From NCBI GenBank assembly GCA_963728965.1, contig CAVSMH010000012.1, positions 310,001 through 374,000 on the forward strand: DNA of 64,000 nucleotides, given 5' to 3'. Source of the stretch: DASQZT01 sp963728965. GTDB taxonomy: Bacteria > Acidobacteriota > Terriglobia > Bryobacterales > Bryobacteraceae. The translations under genes were made by a program, and so were the position numbers. Positions 17,224 to 26,389 of this stretch are shown piece by piece; within the stretch, counting starts at the first letter, position 1; every line of letters starts with the position of its first letter. The notes beneath the pieces are model-generated. The model worked only from the letters and a program-made list of their open reading frames with translations. It was not told the origin of the DNA and ran no database searches.

Positions 17224-18276
17224 CTACAGGGTTAGGGTGATTTTCTTGAGCGTGCGCGGATGGTCGGGATCCACTCCCTTGTGCGCGGCCAGGCAGGCGG
17301 CAAAAAGCTGCGCGGGCACGATATAGGGGATCGGCGTCAGCACTTCTTTCATTCGGTGCGGAATGCGGATAACGCGCGTCGCCTTTGCCGCGGCCTCGGG
17401 ATTGCCCGTATCCGTGATGGTCAGGATCTCCGCGCGGAGGCCGGAGAGGCGATCGAGGGTCTCGCCGATGCCGCTCCAGGTGACGCCCGGCGGCGCAAAG
17501 GCGAGGACGGGAAAGTTAGGTTCCACCATGGCGATGGGCCCGTGCAGGAAGTCCGCCGAGGAGAACCGTTCGGCCACCACGTAGCAGGTCTCCATGAGCT
17601 TCAAGGCGAACTCAAACGCGTTGGCATAGTTGAGTCCCCTGCCCACCACGACCGCGTGCCGCATGAAGCGATAGCGCTCGGAGAGCATCTCGATTTCGGG
17701 TTCGAGCGCCAGCGTTTTTTCCACGATTTCCGGAATGCGTTGCAGGTCGGCAATCCGGATACCTCCCCCCAAGGCGTAGGCCAGGAGGTAGAGCATGAGC
17801 ATCTGGCCGGTGTAGGTCTTGGTGGCGGCGACGCTTTTCTCTTTGCCGCCGTGAACCAGGAAGGTGTGCCCGGCAATCCGCGCCAGCGAGCTTCGGCTTT
17901 CATTAGTGATGCCGAGCGTGAGCGCGCCTCCCGCGCGTGCCCGTTCAAGCACGATGTTGGTATCAGTGGATTCGCCGGATTGCGAGATGGCCACGACCAG
18001 GCTGTCGCGGTAGTCCAGACGGGCGCCATACAAGGTGGAGATGGAGGGCGCCGCCAGCGACACCGGAATCCCGGTAGTGATTTCGAGCAGATAGCGGCCG
18101 AACAGGGCGGCGTTGTCCGATGTGCCCCGGGCCACCAGCACTACCATCCTGGGGCGACGCCCAGCCACGATCCGCTTGAAGCGCTCGACGCGGCGCAGCT
18201 CCGCCGTAAGACTGCGGGCAAGCACCGCGGGCTGTTGGCGGATCTCCTCGATCATTCGCGATGGGCGATGTTGCAT
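17224..18276 (-). CDS. SIS-domain sugar-phosphate isomerase/deaminase (GlmS C-terminal-like)
   Basis: 350 residues with two SIS domains. The first contains 'VARGTSDNAALFGRYLLE' and the phosphosugar-binding 'SQSGESTDT'; the second contains 'VVVGRGLNYANAFEFALKL' and 'FLHGPIAMV'. This is the isomerase half of GlmS without the glutaminase domain, as in NagB-II/AgaS-type glucosamine-6-phosphate deaminases. Expected role: amino-sugar phosphate metabolism in the cytoplasm. Start: ATG at 18276 with GGGGAG upstream. The secretin gene ends 26 nt upstream on the same strand; functional linkage is unclear. Confidence 0.86.
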   Translation of the reverse strand: MQHRPSRMIEEIRQQPAVLARSLTAELRRVERFKRIVAGRRPRMVVLVARGTSDNAALFGRYLLEITTGIPVSLAAPSISTLYGARLDYRDSLVVAISQSGESTDTNIVLERARAGGALTLGITNESRSSLARIAGHTFLVHGGKEKSVAATKTYTGQMLMLYLLAYALGGGIRIADLQRIPEIVEKTLALEPEIEMLSERYRFMRHAVVVGRGLNYANAFEFALKLMETCYVVAERFSSADFLHGPIAMVEPNFPVLAFAPPGVTWSGIGETLDRLSGLRAEILTITDTGNPEAAAKATRVIRIPHRMKEVLTPIPYIVPAQLFAACLAAHKGVDPDHPRTLKKITLTL

Positions 18277-18302
18277 TGCGGCTCCCCACTTTCCAGTGTT
18301 GC

Positions 18303-19895
18303 CTAAAACTGGGTGCGCGGGCGATTATCCGCTCCCACTCCGAACGTGTGGGTCACCAGTTCGCCGGGGGGCGGTGTCAGCAGATGCGGGCGGATCATCA
18401 GCAACACCTCGCTCCTTTGCTGGTCCCGTTCGCGGGTGCCCACCAGCTTTCCGAGGTAGGGTATGCGCGACAAGCCGGCCAGCCCGGAAATGGTGTAGGC
18501 ATCGCTCGTGCTCAGCAGGCCCGACATGATGGCCCAATCTCCGATCTCGAGCCGGGCGGCCGATTTGACGGTGCGGTTGGCGACCACCGGAATACCGTTG
18601 ATGGCCTGCCCGGTGAGGACTTTGAATTCGGCGTCGAGATCGAGCGAGACCTCCTTGAGGCTGTGGACGCGAGGAGTCACCTTGATGCTGAGGCCCAGGT
18701 CTTCGAAGTTAAAGGAGGGCGGGGGTGTATACAGTTGGTCGCCGGCAGCGTTCCCGCTGGTGTTGTAGTAGCTTTGCGGGCCGAAGTAGCCGGCGGTGAG
18801 GATGGGATAGCGCTCGCCGACGTGCATGCTGGCAGGCTGCATATCGAGCGAGCGAAGCTGGGCTTCCATCAGGCTGCTGCCGGTGTTCTTCGACATCCGG
18901 GCCACCAGCGCGGCACTCGCCACCTGAAAGCCAAGGTAGACTCCGCTCGAACTCAGCGCCACGTTGGCGAGGTTGCGCGCCAGCGTAAACAGCGGCAATC
19001 CGGTGGGCAGATGAATGCCATAGGTGAGGAGGTCGTTGCGGCTCACTTCCACCAGTCGGACGTCGAGCATGATCTGAGCGCGGGGACGGATGAGGTCTTC
19101 GAACATCGCCCGGGCCGGCAGCACTTTCGATACCGGGCCGCGGAAAAACACGGTGTTGTTCTGGGTATCGAAAGCGGCGCGTTCGACGGCAAACGTCTGC
19201 TGCACGGCGGCGATCAGGGCGACGAAGTCCTGGGAGGAAGTCGCTTCGGGAATGTGCACGGTGACCACGGTGGTGGGCTCGAGCTGGTTGCGCTTCTGAG
19301 GCGTGTCGCGGGACACGAGAAAGAGCTTCGAACTCAGCGGGACGATAAACGAGGCGGTGGCCGCCTCCAGCGCGTGCAGGGCTTCGCGGTAGCTGACGCC
19401 GGTGATCTCGAAATGAAAGGGCGGCACCGGACGGTAGTCACCGTCGAATACGCAATCCAATCCGAACGCCTTGGCTACTGCCTGGAACAGCTGCTGGGAA
19501 TCGCCGCGGAGGTCGAAATCCCGGGGCGCGGCGTCGGCGTCGAGCTCCGAGGGGGGCAGCGGCTTGCGGGCATCGATCCGGTCCTGTTGGGTGGGGGCAT
19601 CAACGTGTGCCGGAGGGGTCGGGTCGTTGTACTGGTCGGCTAGGTCGGCGGTCGAAACCGCCGGCGTGATTTTCGCTTCGAGCGCGGCTCGCGATTTCAC
19701 GGCCTGGCTGCGGAGCCAATACAGCCGGTTCTGCGGTTCGAGCGCAGCGGCCTCGGAGTATCGGAGGTACGCCTCTGCCATGTGGCCGGCCTTTTCAGCC
19801 CGGCGGCCCATGTCGTAGAGTTCCCCGGGCGAAACGTCGCCCGCAAGCAGGGCACAGGCCATGGCAATCGATAGTAATGGCACACGTGTCCGCAC
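18303..19895 (-). CDS. Secretin-family outer membrane protein (type II/III secretion, pilus-like)
   Basis: 530 residues from the GTG at 19895, chosen because it gives a clean signal peptide (VRTRVPLLSIAMACALLAG). The frame is open further upstream, but that part is Arg-rich and unlike an export signal. A short TPR-like segment follows, then two N-domain-like modules (about residues 145-290) and the C-terminal secretin beta-barrel domain. The barrel signature runs from 'LDVRLVEVSRNDLL' through 'EDLGLSIKVTPRVH', 'AINGIPVVANRTVKS' and 'LSRIPYLGKLVG', ending in 'EVLLMIRPHLL'. Secretins form gated outer-membrane channels. No ATPase, pilin or inner-membrane platform gene is adjacent. Confidence 0.87.
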   Translation of the reverse strand: MRTRVPLLSIAMACALLAGDVSPGELYDMGRRAEKAGHMAEAYLRYSEAAALEPQNRLYWLRSQAVKSRAALEAKITPAVSTADLADQYNDPTPPAHVDAPTQQDRIDARKPLPPSELDADAAPRDFDLRGDSQQLFQAVAKAFGLDCVFDGDYRPVPPFHFEITGVSYREALHALEAATASFIVPLSSKLFLVSRDTPQKRNQLEPTTVVTVHIPEATSSQDFVALIAAVQQTFAVERAAFDTQNNTVFFRGPVSKVLPARAMFEDLIRPRAQIMLDVRLVEVSRNDLLTYGIHLPTGLPLFTLARNLANVALSSSGVYLGFQVASAALVARMSKNTGSSLMEAQLRSLDMQPASMHVGERYPILTAGYFGPQSYYNTSGNAAGDQLYTPPPSFNFEDLGLSIKVTPRVHSLKEVSLDLDAEFKVLTGQAINGIPVVANRTVKSAARLEIGDWAIMSGLLSTSDAYTISGLAGLSRIPYLGKLVGTRERDQQRSEVLLMIRPHLLTPPPGELVTHTFGVGADNRPRTQF

Positions 19896-20095
19896 ATGTA
19901 AATGACGCCTCAATGGTCTTGCGCGTGCAGGCCGTTTCCGCGGCAGCGCGGGAAAGCGTTTTATGCGAGTTTCCGGCCAGAAACCGCGTGGCGCGGTGCG
20001 AATGCGCTTACACCCGGCAGCTTCAGATCTGTTAATATTGTGTTGCTGATAGGCGGTTTTCCGGCCCATGTTCGGTGCGAGCAGGGCTACTTTCT

Positions 20096-21706
20096 ATGCC
20101 TGCAAGTGATTGGTTGGCCATTCTCCTAGCGCCGTCCACCGCGCAACGGCTGGTTCAACGTGTGTTCTCGGAGACGCCGTTCGCCGGAATCCACGAGCTG
20201 GCCTGGTTCGACTGGGCCATGCTGATTCCGTACTTCACCATTCTGGCGATTCTTTCCGTGTACGGGATTCACCGCTACGAGATCATCCGCACGTATTTCA
20301 AGTACCGCAAGAAGGCGACCGGGGAACCTGCCAGCCGGTTTGAAACGCTTCCGCCGGTAACGATTCAACTGCCGCTCTACAACGAGCGCTATGTCGTGGA
20401 GCGGTTGGTGGAAGAGGTGGTGAAGATCGAGTATCCGCGCGAACTCCTGCAGATCCAGGTGCTGGACGATTCGACCGACGATACCGCTCCTTTTGCCGAA
20501 GCGCTGGTCGAGCGGTATCGCAATATGGGCTACCCCATCGAGTACCGCCACCGCGCGAACCGCCATGGATTTAAGGCAGGGGCGCTGCAGGCGGGCCTCG
20601 AAACGGCCACCGGCGAGTTCGTGGCGGTGTTCGACGCCGATTTCTGTCCGCCGCCCGATTTCCTCACCCGGACCATTCAGTACTTCGCCGACCCCAAAGT
20701 CGGGGTGGTGCAGACGCGCTGGAGCTACATCAACCGCGACTATAATTTCCTCACCGAAGTGGAAGCCATGCTTCTGGACGGCCACTTCATTCTGGAGCAC
20801 GGGGCGCGGTCGCGCGCCGGTTACTTCTTCAACTTTAACGGGACTGCCGGCATCCTGCGGAAAGAGATGATTGTCGATGCGGGCGGCTGGCAGCACGACA
20901 CCCTGACCGAGGACTGCGACCTCAGTTACCGTGCCCAATTGAAGGGCTGGCGTTTTGTCTATATCCCCGGCCTGGAGTGCCCGTCGGAACTGCCGGTGGA
21001 GGTGCACGGCTTCCAGGTGCAGCAGTCGCGCTGGGCCAAGGGGCTGACGCAGGTCGCCCGGAAGCTGCTGCCGGCCATTCTCAAAGCCAGGATTCCCATC
21101 CGCCTGAAGGTGGAAGCCTTCATGCACCTGACTCCCAACATCTCCTACCCGCTGATGATCGTGCTTTCGGCGCTGATGCTGCCGGTGATGATCGTGCGCT
21201 TCTACATGGGTGTGTGGCAGATGGTGTTTATCGACCTGCCGTTGATCGCGGCCTCGTTCTGGTCGATTTCGATGTTCTACGTGATTGCGCAGCGCGAACT
21301 GCAACCAAAGACCTGGAAGCGTTCGGTACTGATGCTGCCCATGCTGATGGCGGTGGGAGTGGGGTTGACGATCATCAACACGCGCGCTGTGCTGGAGGCT
21401 TTGCTGGGCGTGAAGACGGCCTTCGCGCGCACCCCCAAGTATGCGGTTGGCGACCGCCCCATGAACCTGGAAGTGAAGAGATATCGATGGCGGAGCGGCT
21501 GGCTGCCTTATGCCGAGATCGCGCTGGGCAGCTATTTCGTTTTCATGATCGTGTTCGCGGTTCAGACGTTCAACTTCTTCGCCATCCCGTTTCTGCTGCT
21601 CTTTGTGTGCGGCTACTACTGGGCCGGATTCGGCACTCTGTACCAGGAGCACCAGAGCCGCCTGCGCTGGCTCAAGCAGCAGAAACTGGCGGTCCGGCAA
21701 GCGTAG
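20096..21706 (+). CDS. Membrane glycosyltransferase family 2 (cellulose-synthase-like)
   Basis: 536 residues. Start: ATG at 20096; a GTG at 20075 is an alternative. A first membrane helix lies at about 40-60, then a cytoplasmic GT-A catalytic domain with the processive-type D,D,D,QxxRW residues: 'DDSTDD', 'FDADF', 'TEDCD' and 'QQSRWAKG'. Four or so membrane helices follow from about residue 330. It is related to cellulose/mannan synthase and ceramide-glucosyltransferase-like enzymes. It probably makes or decorates an extracellular polysaccharide or glycolipid. It is divergent from the secretin gene, sharing an intergenic region of about 200 nt. Confidence 0.88.
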   Translation: MPASDWLAILLAPSTAQRLVQRVFSETPFAGIHELAWFDWAMLIPYFTILAILSVYGIHRYEIIRTYFKYRKKATGEPASRFETLPPVTIQLPLYNERYVVERLVEEVVKIEYPRELLQIQVLDDSTDDTAPFAEALVERYRNMGYPIEYRHRANRHGFKAGALQAGLETATGEFVAVFDADFCPPPDFLTRTIQYFADPKVGVVQTRWSYINRDYNFLTEVEAMLLDGHFILEHGARSRAGYFFNFNGTAGILRKEMIVDAGGWQHDTLTEDCDLSYRAQLKGWRFVYIPGLECPSELPVEVHGFQVQQSRWAKGLTQVARKLLPAILKARIPIRLKVEAFMHLTPNISYPLMIVLSALMLPVMIVRFYMGVWQMVFIDLPLIAASFWSISMFYVIAQRELQPKTWKRSVLMLPMLMAVGVGLTIINTRAVLEALLGVKTAFARTPKYAVGDRPMNLEVKRYRWRSGWLPYAEIALGSYFVFMIVFAVQTFNFFAIPFLLLFVCGYYWAGFGTLYQEHQSRLRWLKQQKLAVRQA

Positions 21707-21707
21707 T

Positions 21708-21742
21708 TTTGGGGCCTCTCCGCCAACTGGAGAGACCCCAAA
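21708..21742. terminator. Bidirectional terminator between convergent genes
   Basis: A 14-bp inverted repeat (21708-21721 with 21729-21742, one mismatch, 7-nt loop) has a GC-rich core flanked by TTT on the left and AAA on the right. On both strands it reads as a stem ending in a short T run. It sits exactly between the glycosyltransferase stop (21706) and the convergent surface-protein stop (21756). Confidence 0.8.
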
Positions 21743-21755
21743 CGAATCCGCCAGG

Positions 21756-23579
21756 CTACTGTACGTCGGTCACTTTCCCGTCCAGGAAAACGATCTTCAT
21801 TTCCGGGTAGACGTAGACCTTCTTCGCCCCCAGGTCGGCCATCTCGCGGGGCTTGCCCATGGCGCGTTCGACATCCGCGATGGACATGCCGATCGAGATG
21901 TTGATGGTACCCGGGGCGGAGGCGTCGTTCACTACGTCGCGCTCGGCACGCTCGGCCTCCTGAGCGGCCTGGCTGAGCTCGCCGGCGGCGTTCGGATCCG
22001 GCCGCACATCGGCGGCGAAGGACGCATTCGTCGTTCCGCGGGCGTCCGGCGGCAGGCTGGGAATTCCGTTCTGCCCCTGCTTGGATTGCAGGTCGTTGAG
22101 CCCCTGGTCCAGCGTGGCGAGCATCTGGTTGTGCATTTCCTGAAGGTCGTTCAGGCTTACCTGGACATGGCTCCCCTTGCGGCAGTCCTGCCCCTTGCTG
22201 GCCATCACCACGACGTCCGCGGCTTGGGAGCCCGGGGCGGGGGAGTTCGTCATCTGGATCACGTCGCCTTCGGTCAGCGGACAGCCCATTCCGCCGTCGT
22301 TCACCTGAAGCGGGTTCGAAACCACGAACACATGGGAGGCGTTATCCCCGAAAATTCCGGGACCGGACGCACTGTCGTACTGCCCCTGCTGGGCGCGCTC
22401 CTCCTCCATCTGCCGGCGGATTTCATCGGCGATCGCCTGCTTCACTTCGGGGGTGAGCTGCGTCGATCCGTAACCGTAGTTCGCCTGTGCGGCGGCACGT
22501 TCGGCCATGCGCGCGTCATAGGCATCCTCGAGCGTGCGCGAGATCAGATAATCAGTGAGCCAGAAGGCCGGACTGGTGTAGTACGGATAGGGCGAGAACC
22601 AGCCGCCGTAATACCCATACCATGGACTTCCGCCCCAGCCCCACGAGTAATAGACCGGGCGTGCCCACGGAGTCCAGGTCCAGGCGTAAAAGGCCGGACG
22701 ATAGTATCGCATCGGCGTGTAGACGTGGAAAGTGATTCCTCCCCACACCCGCGGCCGGTATACCCGTGTATAGGGCGAGCCGTGATGCACGTAGGTCCGC
22801 TGCACGTAGGTGACGTTGTGCACCACCAGCGGGCGCTGCACGTACCCGATATTGCCACGGGAGTTCGCCACCACAACCTGGCCTCCGGGCCGGACGACCC
22901 GCACCTGGCGGACTCCACCCGGCGCGTGATGGATCACCGCGCCGTTGGGGGTGCGAACTTCCCGAATCGTGCCGCCGGGCCCGCGGTAGACCTGTCCGCC
23001 GTTGCGGGTGCGAACGACCTCGGTACCGCGATAGCCGCCGGCCGCCGCGGACGGACGGCTGTAGCTGGGGTTCATTCCACCGGATGGCGCGGGCCGGCTG
23101 CCGCCATAGGCCGGATTCGAGTTGCCGGGCTGCGTGGGGCGAATGCCGCCGACGCCGGGACTCGAGTTGCGCGGCTGCCGGACTTCCTGATTCGGTTGGC
23201 GAGGTGGATTCGAAGGCACATTGGGACGGGGGGCGCCGAACTGCCGTCCCTGCCTTCCGGAATCCTGCCGCGGCGGTTCGACCGCGCGCGGAGCGGCTTG
23301 GCTTTGGCGCCCCGGGCTGGAGGGAGCCTGGCCTCCATACTGCCGTCCGCCCTCCCGCGGGCTCTGTCGTTCGCCACCGCGCGCGGCCGGCGGAGCCTGC
23401 CGGGGTTCCGAACGGCGGCTCTCACCACCGCCCTGGCGCCCCCGGTCGGAGGAAGCCTCCCGCCCGCGGGGGCTCGGATGCGAACCGTGGTCCTTTTTGT
23501 CACTCTGCGCGAACATGCCCGGTGCCCACGCCAGCACTATCCCCGCCGTCAACGCGGCCAAAAACCGATTAGAGCTCAT
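21756..23579 (-). CDS. Large secreted protein, low-complexity N-terminus, aromatic-rich middle, BamE/SmpA-like C-terminus
   Basis: 607 residues, not recognised as a whole. Residues 1-24 are a Sec signal peptide (ending GMFAQ). Residues 25-200 are low complexity, rich in Arg, Gly, Pro, Ser and Gln. Residues 200-270 contain short repeated units built around 'VRxPxGxVxxxGPGG'. Residues 270-350 are extremely rich in Tyr and Trp, including YYSWGWGGSPWYGYYGGW. A helical region follows, then a C-terminal unit beginning 'ISIGMSIADVERAMGKP' that resembles a SmpA/BamE fold. It is probably exported and bound to the envelope or matrix. It converges on the glycosyltransferase, so a shared extracellular-matrix role is possible but unproven. 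Confidence 0.8.
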   Translation of the reverse strand: MSSNRFLAALTAGIVLAWAPGMFAQSDKKDHGSHPSPRGREASSDRGRQGGGESRRSEPRQAPPAARGGERQSPREGGRQYGGQAPSSPGRQSQAAPRAVEPPRQDSGRQGRQFGAPRPNVPSNPPRQPNQEVRQPRNSSPGVGGIRPTQPGNSNPAYGGSRPAPSGGMNPSYSRPSAAAGGYRGTEVVRTRNGGQVYRGPGGTIREVRTPNGAVIHHAPGGVRQVRVVRPGGQVVVANSRGNIGYVQRPLVVHNVTYVQRTYVHHGSPYTRVYRPRVWGGITFHVYTPMRYYRPAFYAWTWTPWARPVYYSWGWGGSPWYGYYGGWFSPYPYYTSPAFWLTDYLISRTLEDAYDARMAERAAAQANYGYGSTQLTPEVKQAIADEIRRQMEEERAQQGQYDSASGPGIFGDNASHVFVVSNPLQVNDGGMGCPLTEGDVIQMTNSPAPGSQAADVVVMASKGQDCRKGSHVQVSLNDLQEMHNQMLATLDQGLNDLQSKQGQNGIPSLPPDARGTTNASFAADVRPDPNAAGELSQAAQEAERAERDVVNDASAPGTINISIGMSIADVERAMGKPREMADLGAKKVYVYPEMKIVFLDGKVTDVQ

Positions 23580-23773
23580 AAACTCTCCATTTCCACCCAG
23601 GCCTAACCCTACACCTAAGGGACGGCCAAGACAACCCGCGGGTTGCCCACACTAGTACGCGTAATTTGTGCGACTTCCGGACCAAGACGCGGCGAAGAGG
23701 CCGCTTGCGCCGTTTTGCCGTCATCCGCGCGTTAAGGGATTTTAAGAGTTACAATTTCGGATACCGGAGTCTT

Positions 23774-24241
23774 ATGCGGCGAACGATTTCATTTACGCTG
23801 AACGGAACGCCCGCGCGCGTGACGGTCGATGACGAGCGCATGCTGCTGTGGGTGCTGCGCGACGATCTCGGCCTGACCGGCACGAAGTTCGGATGCGGCG
23901 AGGCGCTGTGCGGCGCCTGCACCGTGATTGTCGACAAACAGGCTGTCCGGTCCTGCTCCACGCCCATCCGCGATGTCGCTGGGAAACAGGTCCTCACCAT
24001 CGAGGGCTTGGGAAAGGACGACCGCCTTCACCCGCTCCAGGAGGCATTCTTGAAGCATAACGCGTTCCAATGCGGCTATTGCACGCCGGGCATGCTGCTC
24101 AGCGCCTATGCGTTGCTGCTGAAGACGCCGCATCCCACGCAAGACGAGATCATCCGCCACATGGACGACAACGTGTGCCGTTGCGGGTCGCACGTGCGGG
24201 TGGTGGCAGCCATCCAGGAAGCCGCCGGAGGTGCGCGATGA
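23774..24241 (+). CDS. Molybdenum hydroxylase, [2Fe-2S] small subunit (IorA-type)
   Basis: 155 residues. The N-terminal plant-type ferredoxin uses C41, C46, C49 and C61 (CGEALCGAC). The C-terminal helical [2Fe-2S] domain uses C100/C103 (CGYC) and the later CRC motif (VCRCGSH). This is the electron-transfer subunit of xanthine-oxidase-family enzymes. Start: ATG at 23774 with GGAG 6 nt upstream; an upstream extension to 23666 is Arg-rich and unsupported. It overlaps the large subunit by ATGA. No FAD subunit follows, as in isoquinoline 1-oxidoreductase-type two-subunit enzymes. Confidence 0.92.
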   Translation: MRRTISFTLNGTPARVTVDDERMLLWVLRDDLGLTGTKFGCGEALCGACTVIVDKQAVRSCSTPIRDVAGKQVLTIEGLGKDDRLHPLQEAFLKHNAFQCGYCTPGMLLSAYALLLKTPHPTQDEIIRHMDDNVCRCGSHVRVVAAIQEAAGGAR

Positions 24242-26340
24242 ACTTAATTGAACCCAGCCGGCGCCATTTCCTGGCCACCGGTGCGGGGTTGTTCGTTTTT
24301 GTTCGCGCCGAAGTAGCGCCGGCGTACCAGGAACCAGCCCGGCTTCCACAACGCGGAGGCTACCCCACCGATTTCAACGCGTATCTGCGGATCGGCGAGG
24401 ACGGCCGGGTGACCGGCTTCGCGGGAAAAGTGGAGCTCGGGCAGGGGCCGAAAACGGCGCTGGCCCAACTCCTGGCGGACGAACTGGATGTGTCGTTCGA
24501 TTCCGTGGATATGGTGCTGGGGGACACCGAGCTTTGCCCCTGGGATATGGGCACGTTCGGCTCGTTGTGCATTCGCCAATTCGGGCCGGCATTGCGCGCG
24601 GCCGGCGCCGAGGCCAGGGCGGTGTTGCTGGCGTTGGCCTCCGAGCGTCTCGCCACGCCTGTCGAGCAACTCCGGGTGCGCGACGGCGTGGTCGCCGGTT
24701 CCTCGCCGGACAAACACGTCAGCTACGCCGCACTGGTGCAAGGCAGGCGCATCGAGCGGCACATTGAGAAGGTGGCGGTGAAAGCGCCGGCGGCGCTCCG
24801 CGTGGTGGGACAGTCGCCGCCGCGGAAGGACGGGCGGGATAAGGTCACCGGCAAGGCGCGTTTCGCCGGCGACATGATGTTTCCCGGGATGCTGCACGCG
24901 CGCCTGCTCCGGCCGCCGGCGCACGGCGCCATGTTCCAGGACGTGGATACGAGCGCCGCCGAACAGGCGGGGGCGCGCGTCGTGCGTGAAGGCCAGTTGG
25001 TTGCCGTGCTGCACGAGCGCCGCGACGTGGCCGAGCGGGCCCTTTCCCTGCTCAAGCCGCAATTCGCCGCGGCGGCGGCCGGGCCAGACGATAGGACGAT
25101 CTACGCGCACCTGCTGAAGACTGCCCCGCCGCTGCGGGTGGTGGCCCAGGGCGGAAACCTGGCGGAAGGCGAAAAACTGGCGTTGTCGGTCGTCGAGCAG
25201 ACCTATTTCAACAGCTACGTGGCGCACGCGCCCATCGAGACGCACTCAGCCACCGTGAAAATCGAGAACGGTAAGGTGACGGTTTGGGCGAGTACGCAGG
25301 CGCCGTTCTCGGTGCAGCCGGCGGTGGCGCAGGCGCTGGGAATCCGGCCCCAGGACGTGCGCGTGATCGCGTCGTACGTAGGCGGCGGGTTCGGCGGCAA
25401 GACCGCCGCGCCCCAGGCCGTGGAAGCAGCGCGCCTGGCGAAGGCCACCGGCAAACCCGTGCAGGTGGTGTGGGACCGCGCCGAGGAGTTCTTCTTCGAC
25501 GGCTTTCGTCCGGCGGCGGTGGTGAAGGTCCGGTCGGGTCTGGATGCCGCCGGCAAGATGACGTTCTGGGAATTCAACGTGGTGGGCGCCGGCGACCGGG
25601 AGGCCGGCGCGTTCTACGATGTGTCGCATCATCGCACCACGTCGGCCGGGGGTTGGCAGGGCGGCAATCCTGCCGGCATGCATCCGTTCGCGGTCGGGCC
25701 GTGGCGAGCGCCGTCGGTCAACACCAACAGCTTCGCGCGCGAGTCGCACATCGATATCCTGGCGGCGAAAGCCGGCGCGGATCCGGTGGAGTTCCGGCTG
25801 AAGCATCTCTCCGATCCGCGCATGCGGCGAGTACTGGAGACTGCCGCGAAACAGTTCGGCTGGAAGCCGGCGAAGGCGCCCAGCGGCCGCGGGGTCGGTG
25901 CGGCCTGCGGCATCTATGCCGGCACCTACGTAGCGACCCTGGCGGAAGTGGCGGTGAACAAGAGCACCGGCCACGTACGAGTGAAGCGGGTGGTGTCCGC
26001 CCAGGACCAGGGGATGACTGTCAGCCTCGACGGCACCCGGCAACAGATGGAAGGCTCCATCACGATGGGCATGGGCTACGCGCTCACCGAGGGGCTGCGT
26101 TTCCGCAACGGCGAAGTGCTCGACCACAACTTCGACAGCTACGAACTGCCGCGATTTTCGTGGCTGCCGAGGATCGAGACGATTGTGATCGAGAACCGCG
26201 AGACGCCGGCGACCGGGTGCGGCGAGCCCCCCATCATCACCATGGGGGCGGTCATCGCCAATGCCATCTTCGACGCGGCAGGCGCGCGGCTGTTCGAATT
26301 GCCGATGACGCCGGAGCGGATCAAACAGGCTTTGGCTTGA
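24238..26340 (+). CDS. Molybdenum hydroxylase, molybdopterin-binding large subunit, Tat-exported (IorB-type)
   Basis: 700 residues. A twin-arginine signal (SRRHFLATGAG, residues 8-18) implies periplasmic location. The xanthine-oxidase-family Mo domain is complete, with 'GGGFGGKTAAPQAVEAARLA' and the catalytic glutamate in 'TGCGEPPI' near the C-terminus. Such enzymes hydroxylate N-heterocycles or oxidise aldehydes; the substrate cannot be told from sequence. It lacks an FAD-domain partner and so probably passes electrons to a c-type cytochrome or quinone. It lies 50 nt upstream of the pyrimidine-catabolism operon in the same direction, so an N-heterocyclic substrate is a reasonable guess. Confidence 0.9.
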   Translation: MNLIEPSRRHFLATGAGLFVFVRAEVAPAYQEPARLPQRGGYPTDFNAYLRIGEDGRVTGFAGKVELGQGPKTALAQLLADELDVSFDSVDMVLGDTELCPWDMGTFGSLCIRQFGPALRAAGAEARAVLLALASERLATPVEQLRVRDGVVAGSSPDKHVSYAALVQGRRIERHIEKVAVKAPAALRVVGQSPPRKDGRDKVTGKARFAGDMMFPGMLHARLLRPPAHGAMFQDVDTSAAEQAGARVVREGQLVAVLHERRDVAERALSLLKPQFAAAAAGPDDRTIYAHLLKTAPPLRVVAQGGNLAEGEKLALSVVEQTYFNSYVAHAPIETHSATVKIENGKVTVWASTQAPFSVQPAVAQALGIRPQDVRVIASYVGGGFGGKTAAPQAVEAARLAKATGKPVQVVWDRAEEFFFDGFRPAAVVKVRSGLDAAGKMTFWEFNVVGAGDREAGAFYDVSHHRTTSAGGWQGGNPAGMHPFAVGPWRAPSVNTNSFARESHIDILAAKAGADPVEFRLKHLSDPRMRRVLETAAKQFGWKPAKAPSGRGVGAACGIYAGTYVATLAEVAVNKSTGHVRVKRVVSAQDQGMTVSLDGTRQQMEGSITMGMGYALTEGLRFRNGEVLDHNFDSYELPRFSWLPRIETIVIENRETPATGCGEPPIITMGAVIANAIFDAAGARLFELPMTPERIKQALA

Positions 26341-26389
26341 CCGGTTGTATAATAGCCCCGATCGCCGACTTTGGGCGGTGGGGGAATGC

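Noticed and set aside
26348..26353. A perfect TATAAT upstream of the beta-ureidopropionase gene
   Set aside because: No acceptable -35 box lies 15-19 nt upstream; TTGACC is present but only 5 nt away. It may still be a weak promoter, but the sequence alone does not support a call.
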